Of a DNA stretch of 64,000 nt, positions 46,560-55,596 are shown piece by piece. Each line of letters starts with the position of its first letter. Positions within the stretch are counted from its first letter, which is position 1. The translations under genes were made by a program, and so were the position numbers. The stretch covers positions 1 to 64,000 of the forward strand of contig JACDNZ010000001.1 in the NCBI GenBank assembly GCA_017656345.1, in the 5' to 3' direction. The DNA is from Thermosipho sp. (in: thermotogales). Its GTDB lineage: Bacteria > Thermotogota > Thermotogae > Thermotogales > Fervidobacteriaceae. A model generated the notes under the pieces. That model made no database searches and was not told the origin of the DNA. It saw only the letters and a program-made list of their open reading frames with translations.

Positions 46560-46568
46560 TGATATAAT
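46560..46568 (+). promoter_or_regulatory. Extended -10 promoter element of disA
   Basis: TGATATAAT directly follows the terminator T-run and precedes the disA ATG by 38 bases. The -35 position falls inside the terminator stem and is not consensus. Confidence 0.55.
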
Positions 46569-46605
46569 AATATTGAGAATAAATAATAAAAATTGGGGGA
46601 TAGTT

Positions 46606-47679
46606 ATGCAAATTCCACAAGAATTGTTAACAAAAATTAAATTACTTGCACCTGGGTCAAAGTTAAGAAAAGCATTGGATGATATAGTTTTAGCAAATTT
46701 TGGAGCTTTAATTGTTTTTATACCTGAGGATAAGTACAATGAATTTTCCAGTATAATGCAGGCAGGTTTTAAATTGGATATAACATTTTCTCCAGAAAGG
46801 TTATATGAGTTGGCGAAAATGGATGGAGCAATTATTGTTGATGAAAATGTTACAAAAATTTTGGCTGCAAATATACATCTTGTTCCTGATGCAAGTATCC
46901 CCACTAGTGAAACCGGAACAAGACATAGGACTGCAGAGAGAGTTGCAAAACAAACCGGGCAACTTGTGATTGCTGTGTCGAAAAGAAGAAATGTGATTTC
47001 GCTTTATTTTAATAATTATAAGTATATCATCAATGATATTAATTTTTTAATTACCAGAGTGAATCAAGCATTAAATACTTTGGAAAAATACAGGCAAAAC
47101 TTTGATAAGATGTTATTCCAGATAGATATTTTAGAAATTGAAAACAGAGTTACTTTAATTGATGTGGTTGAAATAATCAATAAAGGAGTAGAAATATTGA
47201 AAATTAAAGATGAAATCGAACCTTATGTTGTTGAACTTGGGATAGAAGGCAAGTTAGCATCTATGCAATTATCGGAGATAGTAATAGATGTTGAGGATAT
47301 TTTGTATAACTTAATCTTGGATTATTATAAAGAGGACCTTGGAGACGAAGAAAAAGCAATTCAAATTATTGAAATGCTTAAAGGTTATAAAGAAAGAAGA
47401 CCGATTACAACTGCAAGATTACTTGGATATGAGGAGATTGCGAATATTAATCAACTGTATGATTATCATGTTCAATCAAGGGGATATAGATTGTTAAGAA
47501 ATATAGCAAAAATACCTATGGCAATAACTCATAACGTTGTAAGAGCGTTTGGAAACGTGTTTTCATTAAGTAATGCTGATTATTCTGCACTAAAAGAGGT
47601 TGAGGGAATAGGTGAAAAACGTGCGGCAGCAATAATTGACAGTATAAATTCTATGAGAAATAGGATTACGCAAAAATAG
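46606..47679 (+). CDS. disA: DNA integrity scanning diadenylate cyclase DisA
   Basis: A 357-aa protein that makes cyclic di-AMP from ATP and scans DNA for branched structures. The N-terminal DAC domain has AKMDGAIIVDE near residue 73 and GTRHRTAERVAKQTG near 104, both catalytic. A linker domain follows, then a C-terminal helix-hairpin-helix region (LKEVEGIGEKRAAAIID near 335). It has its own promoter and starts after TTGGGGGAT. Thermotoga DisA was the founding structure of this activity. Ferritin follows 24 bp later. Confidence 0.96.
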   Translation: MQIPQELLTKIKLLAPGSKLRKALDDIVLANFGALIVFIPEDKYNEFSSIMQAGFKLDITFSPERLYELAKMDGAIIVDENVTKILAANIHLVPDASIPTSETGTRHRTAERVAKQTGQLVIAVSKRRNVISLYFNNYKYIINDINFLITRVNQALNTLEKYRQNFDKMLFQIDILEIENRVTLIDVVEIINKGVEILKIKDEIEPYVVELGIEGKLASMQLSEIVIDVEDILYNLILDYYKEDLGDEEKAIQIIEMLKGYKERRPITTARLLGYEEIANINQLYDYHVQSRGYRLLRNIAKIPMAITHNVVRAFGNVFSLSNADYSALKEVEGIGEKRAAAIIDSINSMRNRITQK

Positions 47680-47703
47680 ATTTAGAATATAGGAGGTGGA
47701 AAT

Positions 47704-48192
47704 ATGCTGAACGAAAGAGTTGAAAAAGCTTTGAATGAACAAATAAAAAAAGAAATTAACTCTGCCTATCTTTACTTATCAATGGCAACTTATTTTGAAT
47801 CAGAAAATTTAAATGGATTTGCTAATTGGATGAAAAAACAGGCCAATGAAGAGTTAAATCATGCAATGAAAATCTACAATTATGTTTTTGAAAGAGGCGG
47901 AAGGGTTGAACTACAAGCAATTGAAAAACCAAAATGCAAGTGGGATTCTCCTTTAGCAGCATTTGAAGAGGCTTACAATCATGAAAGATTTATTACTGAT
48001 TCTATACATAAATTATATGAATTGTCTCTTGAAGAAAAAGATTATGCAACAGCAAGTATGCTGAAATGGTTTATAGACGAACAAGTTGAAGAAGAAGCAC
48101 AAACCGAGCAAATTGTTAATAAAATAAAGTTACTATCTAAATCTCCAAATGGTCTTTATATATTGGATAAAGAACTAGGTGCAAGGGATTAG
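47704..48192 (+). CDS. ftnA: Ferritin
   Basis: A 162-aa bacterial non-haem ferritin. The four-helix ferroxidase ligands are visible: Glu in EINSAYLYLSM near residue 17, Glu and His in EELNHAMKIYNYV near 50-53, and the late EEKDYATASMLKWFIDEQVEEE near 115-135. It stores iron and protects the cell against peroxide. It lies 24 bp after disA, with TAGGAGGTGG before the ATG. Confidence 0.94.
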   Translation: MLNERVEKALNEQIKKEINSAYLYLSMATYFESENLNGFANWMKKQANEELNHAMKIYNYVFERGGRVELQAIEKPKCKWDSPLAAFEEAYNHERFITDSIHKLYELSLEEKDYATASMLKWFIDEQVEEEAQTEQIVNKIKLLSKSPNGLYILDKELGARD

Positions 48193-48226
48193 TGAATAAT
48201 AAAAATAGTGAAAGGAATGAAGTTAA

Positions 48227-48263
48227 AACAAAGGGTGAGATTTTCTCACCCTTTGTTTTTTAT
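48227..48263. terminator. Bidirectional terminator between ferritin and MFS genes
   Basis: AACAAAGGGTGAGA (48227-48240) is perfectly complementary to TCTCACCCTTTGTT (48244-48257), with T-runs on both sides. The stop codon of the minus-strand MFS gene lies in the stem. Confidence 0.92.
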
Positions 48264-49541
48264 ATTTGCTGCAAATTCTAACATTTTAGTATTTAAATTT
48301 TTCACATCATTTTCAAAGAAGAAATACATCAAAAGTAATATTATTCCACATATGATCCAGAAATAAGTGGCAACGTTCATTGCAATAGCTAATGAGCCGA
48401 AAGTAACTGAAAGGAGACCTCCAATGTATTTTCCTATGCCTGTACCTAAGGAATCAGTTAAATTAAAAACTGAAAATATTCTTCCTCTATCCTGTGGCTC
48501 ATTTACGTTTAACAACATCATTTTTACATTTGGACCAGTAAACGAATCAAATGTAGCTGCGGTAAAACCGATTAAGAGTAGAACTATAAAATTTCTTGAG
48601 GTGTTAAGGTTATTATATGAAAATGTCCATATTGTAAAGAATACACCAAGTATTGTAGTTAGACCTGCAGTTATAGGAACAAGCTTTTTGTTTTTTTTGT
48701 ATATTAATTCACCTATTAAACCACCTAATAGATTTCCGAATATACTCCCCAGACCAAAAATCATAAATATGGTTGTTGCTTTGGCGGCAGTTAATCCTCT
48801 TTCCCTTTTAAAAAATTCTACTAGAAAATAAGGAATAGCCCCCCATGGTATCGTTCCAACTATTCCTTGCAAAAAGAGGTAGAGATTTGTTTTTATTTTG
48901 AAGAGCTTTAAGTAGTCTCTTATAGTTATTTTTCTAATGTATTCATATTCTGTGTCGATAAATCCTTCTTCTGCTGCACCTCTTTTAGGTTCTTTTAATA
49001 TACCTAAAGCTAAGAGAGCAAATATAAAGTTGGGCACTGAAACTAAAATAAAAGGAAGTCTCCAACCATATTTTTCTCCCAAAAAACCACCAATTATCAT
49101 ACCAACAATATTTCCGAGAGTGATTGAAAGGCCAACTATTGCCATTACTTTTCCTCTTTCTTTATGATTAAACATATCACCAATTAGTGAAAAAACTATT
49201 GGGAAAGAAGCACCAACTCCTATACCAGTAAGTGTTCGCCATATAAATAATTGTGAATAGCTTTGTGAAAACGCAGACATAAAACATGGTATTTCACCAA
49301 CAAGAATTGAAAAAATAAGCAAGTATTTTCTATTATATTTGTCAGCAAAATATCCCCATAAAAGGCTAATCAAAGCTCCAAGGATTGTGAAAGTTGAAGC
49401 AACTAAACCAATTTGTGAATCATCGATACCAAATTCTTTTTCAATTAATCCAATATTTGGAGACATAACCATTTGGTCAGCATTTAGAAATATTAACAGA
49501 ATGGTGATAAAAATCAGAATTACCCATCTGTTTTTCACCAT
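48246..49541 (-). CDS. MFS transporter, Spinster/sugar-phosphate type
   Basis: A 431-aa protein with about 12 hydrophobic segments. MFS marks are GYFADKYNRKYLLIFS near residue 65, RTLTGIGVGASFPIVFSLIGD near 105, and LGEKYGWRLPFILVSVPN near 155. The substrate cannot be read. It is the last gene of a minus-strand series and starts 1 base beyond the mfd stop, after AAGGGGGA. Confidence 0.85.
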   Translation of the reverse strand: MVKNRWVILIFITILLIFLNADQMVMSPNIGLIEKEFGIDDSQIGLVASTFTILGALISLLWGYFADKYNRKYLLIFSILVGEIPCFMSAFSQSYSQLFIWRTLTGIGVGASFPIVFSLIGDMFNHKERGKVMAIVGLSITLGNIVGMIIGGFLGEKYGWRLPFILVSVPNFIFALLALGILKEPKRGAAEEGFIDTEYEYIRKITIRDYLKLFKIKTNLYLFLQGIVGTIPWGAIPYFLVEFFKRERGLTAAKATTIFMIFGLGSIFGNLLGGLIGELIYKKNKKLVPITAGLTTILGVFFTIWTFSYNNLNTSRNFIVLLLIGFTAATFDSFTGPNVKMMLLNVNEPQDRGRIFSVFNLTDSLGTGIGKYIGGLLSVTFGSLAIAMNVATYFWIICGIILLLMYFFFENDVKNLNTKMLEFAANIKNKG

Positions 49542-49542
49542 A

Positions 49543-52263
49543 CTATTCCCCCTTAAAAAGCTCCTTTATTAATTGTTCTTCGTTGCAAAAAATTATATAA
49601 ACATTATCTTTTTCATTATAAATATGAGGAAGATTTATTTCCAATTTTTTATCTGTATAGATTAAAATACTTTCATCTTTTATTATAATTTTTTTGATTC
49701 CTAAACCTGAAGCTAAAATTCTTAGTTTAGTGTATTTTAATAAATTTTCAACGTTAAATGGAATTTCGCCGAATCTATCTTTTAGTTCACGTTTTAGTTC
49801 TTCAATTTCATTTATTGATGAAATTGAAGCTATTCTTCTGTATAATCTAATTCTTTCAATAGGGTTATAGACATAATCTTCAGGGATAACCAGTGATCCT
49901 TTCATGCCTTCTATTTCCGTTTCTATTTTTTTGGAAATTTTTCCCTGAGTTTTGTCTAAAATTTCATTTAGTATCTCAAAGTAATAATGAAGCCCTATAT
50001 CGTTAATAAATCCATGTTGTTCGAGTCCTAATATATTGCCGATACCTCTAATTTCCATATCGCGTAATGCGATTTGGAATCCACTACCTGGACCTACTAT
50101 TTCTTTTATCGCTTTTAATCTTTCTTCAGCAATTTTATTCAGTTTATTTGGATATAAAAAATATGCAAAAGCTCTTTTGTCACTTCGTCCGACTCTTCCT
50201 CTTAGTTGGTAAAGTTGTGATAAGCCATATCTATGAGCATCATCTACAATGATTGTATTTGCATTTGGTATGTCGATTCCGTTTTCAACAATTGTGGTAG
50301 CGACCAAAACATCTATTTTTCCGTGATAGAAGGCCTGAACAGTGCTTTCCATTGCCCTTTTTGACATTTGTCCATGTGCAACTGCAATTGTTGCTTCTGG
50401 AACTATTTCGTTTAGTTTTGTGGCAGTTTCATCAATATCTAAAACTCTATTATGAACATACAAAACTTGGCCCCCTCTATTTATTTCTCTTAAAATTGCC
50501 TGCCTGACTAATCTTTTGTCAAATTTACTAACAATAATTTGAATTTGTTTTCTTCCAAAAGGTGGCGTTTTAATAACTGATATATCTTTTAAACCACTTA
50601 GTGCCATATGCAAGGTTCGGGGAATTGGAGTAGCACTCATGGATAGGATATTTATGTTTACTCTTATTTTCTTTAGTGCTTCTTTTTGCACAACACCAAA
50701 TTTTTGTTCTTCATCAATAATTAATAAACCTAAATCAGCAAATTTTAATGATTTAAATATTCCATGAGTACCAATTACCACATCTGTTAAACCTTTTCTT
50801 ACATCATTAATTACTTTTTCTTTTTGTTTGTTTGTCAGAGAACTATCATATAACTCTACGCGAAGTCCAAATTTCTCAAATCTTTCTTTAAAATTTTCAT
50901 AATGTTGTCGAGCTAAAACCGTAGTTGGAACTAGTATCGCTACTTGTTTTCCGGAAATTGCTACTTTAAAAGCAGCTCTCATAGCGACTTCAGTTTTACC
51001 ATATCCAGCATCACCAGCAACCAATCTGTCCATATTTTTTTCTGATGATAAATCTTCTAGTACTTCTTCTATTGCTTTCAGTTGATCTTCAGTTTCAATA
51101 TGTGGAAATGTTTCAGCAAATTCTTTTTCTAATTCAGAATCACCTTCTATTATTAATCCTTTTGTTGTTTGGCGGATAGCGTTTAATTTTAGTAATTCTT
51201 TTACAACTTTTTCTATTTCTTTTCTTGCTTTTTTAACTCTTTTTTGCCAGTTACTTTTTTTTAAGTTATCTAATTTGACAGCATCTTTTATTCCTACGTA
51301 CTTTTGAACTAAATCAAGTCGGTCAATGGGGACATATAATTTTGAATCTTTGTATTCCAGAATTAGATATTCTCGTTCGAGCTTTTCATTTTTGACTTTT
51401 CTTATACCAGAAAATTTTGCAATACCATATTTTTTGTGAACAACAATATCACCGATTTCAAAATCTTCTTCCGAAATAACCGGGACAGTTGGTATTTCTC
51501 TTTCTTTTTTTTCTTTTAATTGTTTTTCAGCTGGTATGCTAATAGTTTTTGATACATTTTTAATAATTTTTTGGTAATCAAATCCAGAGTTTGTGACATA
51601 TTTGTGCCTGAGATCTAGATCAATTATTAACTCTCTTATTTCTCTTTCTTTTTTTACAAATTCTTCAATTGCCTTTTTTTTGTTAGTGATTAATAATTTT
51701 ACATCATAATCTAAAATTGTTCCTTTGTATTTTTCACCAATCATTGTTTCATGTGTTATATTACCTATATATTCTTTTGCTGGTAAAAGCAAAGCTGTAT
51801 CAATTTTTTTAATTGATCTTTGTGTTGATGGATCGAATTGTCTAATGTCTTCTATCATATTTCCAAACAGTTCAATTCTTATTGGAATTTCGTCTGGCCC
51901 AATATAATCAATTATTTCCCCTCTTATTGAAAATTGTCCACCTTCACGTACATTAAATACCCTTTCATAACCGAGTTGGGAAAACAAATGTTCTGGGGAA
52001 TTAATTGTATCGCCCCTCTGAAAATTAAAGATATATTTTTTAAATTCTTCAGGTGGCATAACATATCTGGTCAAGGAATAAAGTGTGGCTACACCCTTTA
52101 GTTTTTTGTTTAAAGCAAGATAAAGAGCATAAATTCTATGTGATCTTATATACCATGAATTAGGAATATCCTCAAAAGGAAAAACATCATATGAAGGTAT
52201 ATGAAAATATCCGTTAATTTTACAATCTTTTTCTGTTGGAACGATAAGTATTTCATTGCCCAT
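49543..52263 (-). CDS. mfd: Transcription-repair coupling factor Mfd (short form)
   Basis: A 906-aa Mfd, about 240 residues shorter than the E. coli protein. The missing part falls in the N-terminal UvrB-like region, which begins here with a short GYFHIPSYDVFPFED segment. The RNA-polymerase-interacting domain (EIGDIVVHKKYGIAKFSGI near 270), Walker A GDAGYGKTEVA near 417, DEEQKFG near 517, QLRGRVGRSDKRAFAYF near 680 and the TRCF C-terminal domain are intact. It removes stalled RNA polymerase and recruits UvrA. The start has only a weak ribosome binding site (AGAGTGAT). Confidence 0.95.
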   Translation of the reverse strand: MGNEILIVPTEKDCKINGYFHIPSYDVFPFEDIPNSWYIRSHRIYALYLALNKKLKGVATLYSLTRYVMPPEEFKKYIFNFQRGDTINSPEHLFSQLGYERVFNVREGGQFSIRGEIIDYIGPDEIPIRIELFGNMIEDIRQFDPSTQRSIKKIDTALLLPAKEYIGNITHETMIGEKYKGTILDYDVKLLITNKKKAIEEFVKKEREIRELIIDLDLRHKYVTNSGFDYQKIIKNVSKTISIPAEKQLKEKKEREIPTVPVISEEDFEIGDIVVHKKYGIAKFSGIRKVKNEKLEREYLILEYKDSKLYVPIDRLDLVQKYVGIKDAVKLDNLKKSNWQKRVKKARKEIEKVVKELLKLNAIRQTTKGLIIEGDSELEKEFAETFPHIETEDQLKAIEEVLEDLSSEKNMDRLVAGDAGYGKTEVAMRAAFKVAISGKQVAILVPTTVLARQHYENFKERFEKFGLRVELYDSSLTNKQKEKVINDVRKGLTDVVIGTHGIFKSLKFADLGLLIIDEEQKFGVVQKEALKKIRVNINILSMSATPIPRTLHMALSGLKDISVIKTPPFGRKQIQIIVSKFDKRLVRQAILREINRGGQVLYVHNRVLDIDETATKLNEIVPEATIAVAHGQMSKRAMESTVQAFYHGKIDVLVATTIVENGIDIPNANTIIVDDAHRYGLSQLYQLRGRVGRSDKRAFAYFLYPNKLNKIAEERLKAIKEIVGPGSGFQIALRDMEIRGIGNILGLEQHGFINDIGLHYYFEILNEILDKTQGKISKKIETEIEGMKGSLVIPEDYVYNPIERIRLYRRIASISSINEIEELKRELKDRFGEIPFNVENLLKYTKLRILASGLGIKKIIIKDESILIYTDKKLEINLPHIYNEKDNVYIIFCNEEQLIKELFKGE

Positions 52264-52267
52264 ATTA

Positions 52268-53536
52268 TCACTCTAACATTATTGGATTTCTGAAATCCAT
52301 GCCAGATTTTCTATTGAGTTTATTAGGATAAAAGAACGTATAAATATTGCTAGCTAATATGTCAGTTTCGAATTGTTTAATATAAAGTTGAGGATTTATT
52401 TTCCAGTCCTTATCTTTATCTTTCAGGATTTTTTCTAGAATCTTTTTATAATTTGAGGCGGTACTGACAAATGGAATTTCAGTTTTTTTCTTAATGTTTG
52501 ATAATAGCTCTTTTCCTTTTTTAGTGAAACCAAGAATTCTAAAATATTGAGGGCCAAAGGTATTTGAAAGTTCAATGAAATCTTTCTTCATATTTAAGAT
52601 TGCATATAGAATTAGTCTTCGAATTCTTGAATAAGTAAATCTTTTTGATTTAACATTTTCTAGAAATTCTTGAATAGTACCAGACATATTAGCAGCTCTA
52701 ATAAATCTAATGTCAAGCCCTTCTTTAAAACCATAGATCTTTTCCAAATCTTCTCTTTTTAAAGTTCTTAAATAAGGAATGACAAATTTTTCCATTGAAT
52801 CTAAATAAATGGGACCTCTGCCTTCAGAAAATTCTTTAATTAAAATTTCTATATTTACTTTTGGCATTGAACTTGTATAATCAAGTTTGTTCTTTATGGC
52901 AAGTCTAATTGCAGAAGCAGATGAAATATTTCCTTTTAATTCAGTATCATTATAATTTGTTCCAATTCTTTTTATAGTATGATAATTTATATTGCTGCTT
53001 AATTTTAGTAATGAATGAATATATTCTATACCTAAAATATCATTAGATTTTTCAAGTTTTTCAATTATTTCTTCCTGTAAGTTTAAGAACTTTTTTAAAG
53101 CGTATTTTCTTGCATTTGGATATGAATACCCTTTTTTTAATTCTAATTTCATAAGTTCATCAAATTTTTTAGGTTGTTGATGAAGAATTTCGGCAATTGT
53201 ATTTAAAAAATTTGTATCGTTACTTTCACTACCAAAAACAAAATCAGTCACACAGTTTAATTTATTTAAAATTGATACAGCACCGAAAGCAAATCCTCCA
53301 GCATCCTGTATAGCATAAACTGTAGGTAATTCAATAACTAAATCTATACCATTTCTTAAAGCCATTTCAGTTCTTGCAAATTTGTTTACTATTGCTGGTT
53401 CTCCGCGTTGACAAAAATTTCCACTCATTACTGCAACAATATAATCAGGGTTAACTAATTTTTTTGCTTGAAGAAGATGATATAAGTGCCCGTTGTGCAT
53501 AGGGTTATATTCAACTATTAAACCCAGAACTTTCAT
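52268..53536 (-). CDS. tmcAL: tRNA(Met) cytidine acetate ligase (TmcAL/YlbM)
   Basis: A 422-aa protein beginning VLGLIVEYNPMHNGHLYHL, with the nucleotidyltransferase HxGH site, and GNFCQRGEPAIVNKFART near residue 40. SSASAIRLAIK near 205 completes the nucleotide-binding set. The family makes acetyl-AMP and acetylates cytidine 34 of elongator tRNA-Met. It overlaps the upstream membrane protein gene by ATGA (GAGGTGAAAA) and is followed 4 bp later by mfd. Confidence 0.92.
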   Translation of the reverse strand: MKVLGLIVEYNPMHNGHLYHLLQAKKLVNPDYIVAVMSGNFCQRGEPAIVNKFARTEMALRNGIDLVIELPTVYAIQDAGGFAFGAVSILNKLNCVTDFVFGSESNDTNFLNTIAEILHQQPKKFDELMKLELKKGYSYPNARKYALKKFLNLQEEIIEKLEKSNDILGIEYIHSLLKLSSNINYHTIKRIGTNYNDTELKGNISSASAIRLAIKNKLDYTSSMPKVNIEILIKEFSEGRGPIYLDSMEKFVIPYLRTLKREDLEKIYGFKEGLDIRFIRAANMSGTIQEFLENVKSKRFTYSRIRRLILYAILNMKKDFIELSNTFGPQYFRILGFTKKGKELLSNIKKKTEIPFVSTASNYKKILEKILKDKDKDWKINPQLYIKQFETDILASNIYTFFYPNKLNRKSGMDFRNPIMLE

Positions 53537-53991
53537 TTTTCACCTCTAATTTCAATAAATAAAATTGAAGCGGAAATTACTAAAGAGAGGAAACTAATTA
53601 GAAAGACAATCGCAGAGACATACATAGCCTCAATTTTATTTCCATAAGTTCCGAATAGTTCGATACCTATCCATGTTGGACCAATAATAGTTAGCTTATA
53701 TAATTGAAAAACGAATGAAATTATTGAAAATAAAAATGATAGTATGATTATAAATTTTGAACTAAATGAATTAATTTTTGAAATTGCGTATATGCCAAAG
53801 AAAAAACCAATTAAAGTGAATGAAATTGATATAATTAACATAGCATTTGTAAGATTCATTTGAACTCCCAAAAAGTCTTCAATGATTGGAGATAAATAAT
53901 TGAAAGAAAAGTAGAATAATAATAATAAAAGACCAATAAAAGCAATGATTACACCGTAAACATATACAAGATATAATTGAAAATTTTTCAT
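53533..53991 (-). CDS. Small four-helix membrane protein of unknown function
   Basis: A 152-aa protein with four hydrophobic segments at about 8-30, 45-68, 75-100 and 120-145 and few polar residues between them. I do not recognise a family. It overlaps tmcAL by ATGA, so the two are translationally coupled. The ATG follows GAGGTGATATA. Confidence 0.65.
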   Translation of the reverse strand: MKNFQLYLVYVYGVIIAFIGLLLLLFYFSFNYLSPIIEDFLGVQMNLTNAMLIISISFTLIGFFFGIYAISKINSFSSKFIIILSFLFSIISFVFQLYKLTIIGPTWIGIELFGTYGNKIEAMYVSAIVFLISFLSLVISASILFIEIRGEK

Positions 53992-54033
53992 TATATCACC
54001 TCATTTTAGTTTTTCAAATATATTTTAACACAC

Positions 54034-54055
54034 AAAAAGGGGCTCTATGCCCCTT
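54034..54055 (-). terminator. Terminator of the tRNA-Val transcript
   Basis: Minus-strand AAGGGGC (54055-54049) pairs with GCCCCTT (54043-54037) across a 5-base loop, followed by TTTTT. It lies about 20 bases after the tRNA 3' end. Confidence 0.88.
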
Positions 54056-54073
54056 GTTTTAGTAGTTAATATT

Positions 54074-54148
54074 TGGTGGGTGCGGCAGGGATTGAACCTG
54101 CGGCCTCTTCCGTGTGAAGGAAGCGCTCTCCCACTGAGCTACGCACCC
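54074..54148 (-). tRNA. tRNA-Val (anticodon CAC)
   Basis: The minus strand folds as a 75-nt tRNA with encoded CCA. Acceptor stem GGGTGCG/CGCACCC, D-arm GCTCAGTGGGAGAGC, anticodon stem CTTCC/GGAAG with loop TTCACAC giving CAC, and T-arm with GGTTCAATCC. It reads GUG valine codons. Confidence 0.97.
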
Positions 54149-54159
54149 ATTCATGTAAG

Positions 54160-54188
54160 ATATTAACATAAATATGTTTTGAAATCAA
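54160..54188 (-). promoter_or_regulatory. Promoter of tRNA-Val
   Basis: Minus-strand TTGATT (54188-54183) and TAATAT (54165-54160) are 17 bases apart. The predicted start is a few bases before the tRNA 5' end, so the 5' leader is very short. Confidence 0.7.
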
Positions 54189-54252
54189 GATTTTGAGGTA
54201 AAATATATTATGATTATGAATATTATAAGAACAATAAATTAGGGTGTGAAAT

Positions 54253-55479
54253 ATGAAAAAATATTTTAATTTGTCTTTGCTTTTTGTTATTGTAATATTT
54301 ATAATTTTTTTAATCTCACCGTATATCTTTAAATATCATAAATATTCACGAAAGACACTTCAAAAAGAAACTGATTATATATTCAATAATATTGAAAAGC
54401 TTCATATTGGGCAATATCTTAATGAAAATGAAAGTACATTCGAAAAAGCCCCATTAATTGAAAGTAGAATGAATAAATACACTTTTTACACATTTTTGTG
54501 GCAAGAGCTAAATAAGTATTTTCCGGAAGTATATATGGTCATTCCATATGAGTATAAGTCTACCAATCTGCTTCCGTTTACTACAAGATATTTAGATGAT
54601 TCTTATGTTGTAATAAAAAGTTATTGTAAAATACCTGTTGGAGCTAAAATTAAAAAAATTAACGGAATAAACATTGAAAGATTATATAACGATTTTAGTT
54701 ATGCAATTACAGGAGAAAATGAATATGTTAAAAAACATAATTTTACAATTTTTATTCTTCCAATATTGCCGGATTTTTTAAAAAGGAAAGAATTTGAAGT
54801 TTTGTACGAATTTGAAGGTAAAGAAAACGTTATAGAGCTAAATTCGATTACCTATGAAGAATATTTAAAAAATTTAACTCTTGTTCCTTTTGAATACAAA
54901 AAAATTAACAAACAAATAGGGATATTAAAAATAAATAATTTCAATGTTACTGGAAAATATTTTTTTGATATGCTTGAGCTGCTTGAATCTATTGCAAAAG
55001 ATGAAACAGAGGTATTATTAATTGATATGCGTGGTTGTGAAGGATTAGTTAGAGATCTGAGTGGAATATACATGTTGTTATCATTTATAACCGATAAAAC
55101 TTTTTACCTCTCCGATAAAATATTTTATTCTTATGGAAAAAGATTAATAACTTATGAAAAATATGGGTATGTTCAACCCAATCAGATCAATTTTGCGAAT
55201 AAAAAATTGTATTTTATTTCGGATAAATCAATAGCGCACCCACTTCCAATGTTTGTTTTAAGTTTTGTTAAGAAATGGAAATTGGGTATAATTATTGGAG
55301 AGAAATCAACATACCCTGCAAACTTTTATGGAGCTTTGAAGGAGTTAAAAACTACTTGGACAAATATTAAAGTATTGGTTCCAACATGGTATTTTGAAAA
55401 TTATAAGTATAACTTTGTTGAACCTGATATTTATTGTAAAGGTGATTATTTGAATTTAATCATGGAAACATACAAATAA
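54253..55479 (+). CDS. Membrane-anchored S41 (tail-specific protease-like) protein, probably atypical
   Basis: A 408-aa protein with one N-terminal membrane anchor (residues 5-27) and a large outer domain. The C-terminal half resembles S41 proteases: IGILKINNFNVTG near residue 222, LLIDMRGCEGLVRDLSG near 257 in place of DLRGNGGG, and IIIGEKSTYPANFYG near 345. The usual SAxE nucleophile motif is not evident; the region reads SDKSIAHPLPMF. It may be inactive or changed in mechanism. It stands alone between a tRNA gene and a solute-binding protein gene. The ATG follows TTAGGGTGTG. Confidence 0.65.
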   Translation: MKKYFNLSLLFVIVIFIIFLISPYIFKYHKYSRKTLQKETDYIFNNIEKLHIGQYLNENESTFEKAPLIESRMNKYTFYTFLWQELNKYFPEVYMVIPYEYKSTNLLPFTTRYLDDSYVVIKSYCKIPVGAKIKKINGINIERLYNDFSYAITGENEYVKKHNFTIFILPILPDFLKRKEFEVLYEFEGKENVIELNSITYEEYLKNLTLVPFEYKKINKQIGILKINNFNVTGKYFFDMLELLESIAKDETEVLLIDMRGCEGLVRDLSGIYMLLSFITDKTFYLSDKIFYSYGKRLITYEKYGYVQPNQINFANKKLYFISDKSIAHPLPMFVLSFVKKWKLGIIIGEKSTYPANFYGALKELKTTWTNIKVLVPTWYFENYKYNFVEPDIYCKGDYLNLIMETYK

Positions 55480-55502
55480 CAGATGTTACATATAAATAAT
55501 AT

Positions 55503-55554
55503 CATTTTATAAAATGTAATATGCTTGATTTATTTGTAAAAGTTATGGTATAAT
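55503..55554 (+). promoter_or_regulatory. Strong promoter and palindrome upstream of the solute-binding protein
   Basis: TTGATT (55525-55530) and TATAAT (55549-55554) are separated by 18 bases. Just upstream, CATTTTATAAAATG (55503-55516) is a perfect 14-bp palindrome, a possible operator or UP-like element. The leader carries AGAGGGGGG before the GTG. Confidence 0.7.
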
Positions 55555-55596
55555 ATTCACGTGCTACTATATTACTCCAGAAGAGGGGGGATTTTT

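Noticed and set aside
54034-54060. Terminator for the plus-strand protein gene at 54253
   Set aside because: The gene starts downstream on the other strand; the hairpin's U-tract and position fit the minus-strand tRNA-Val.
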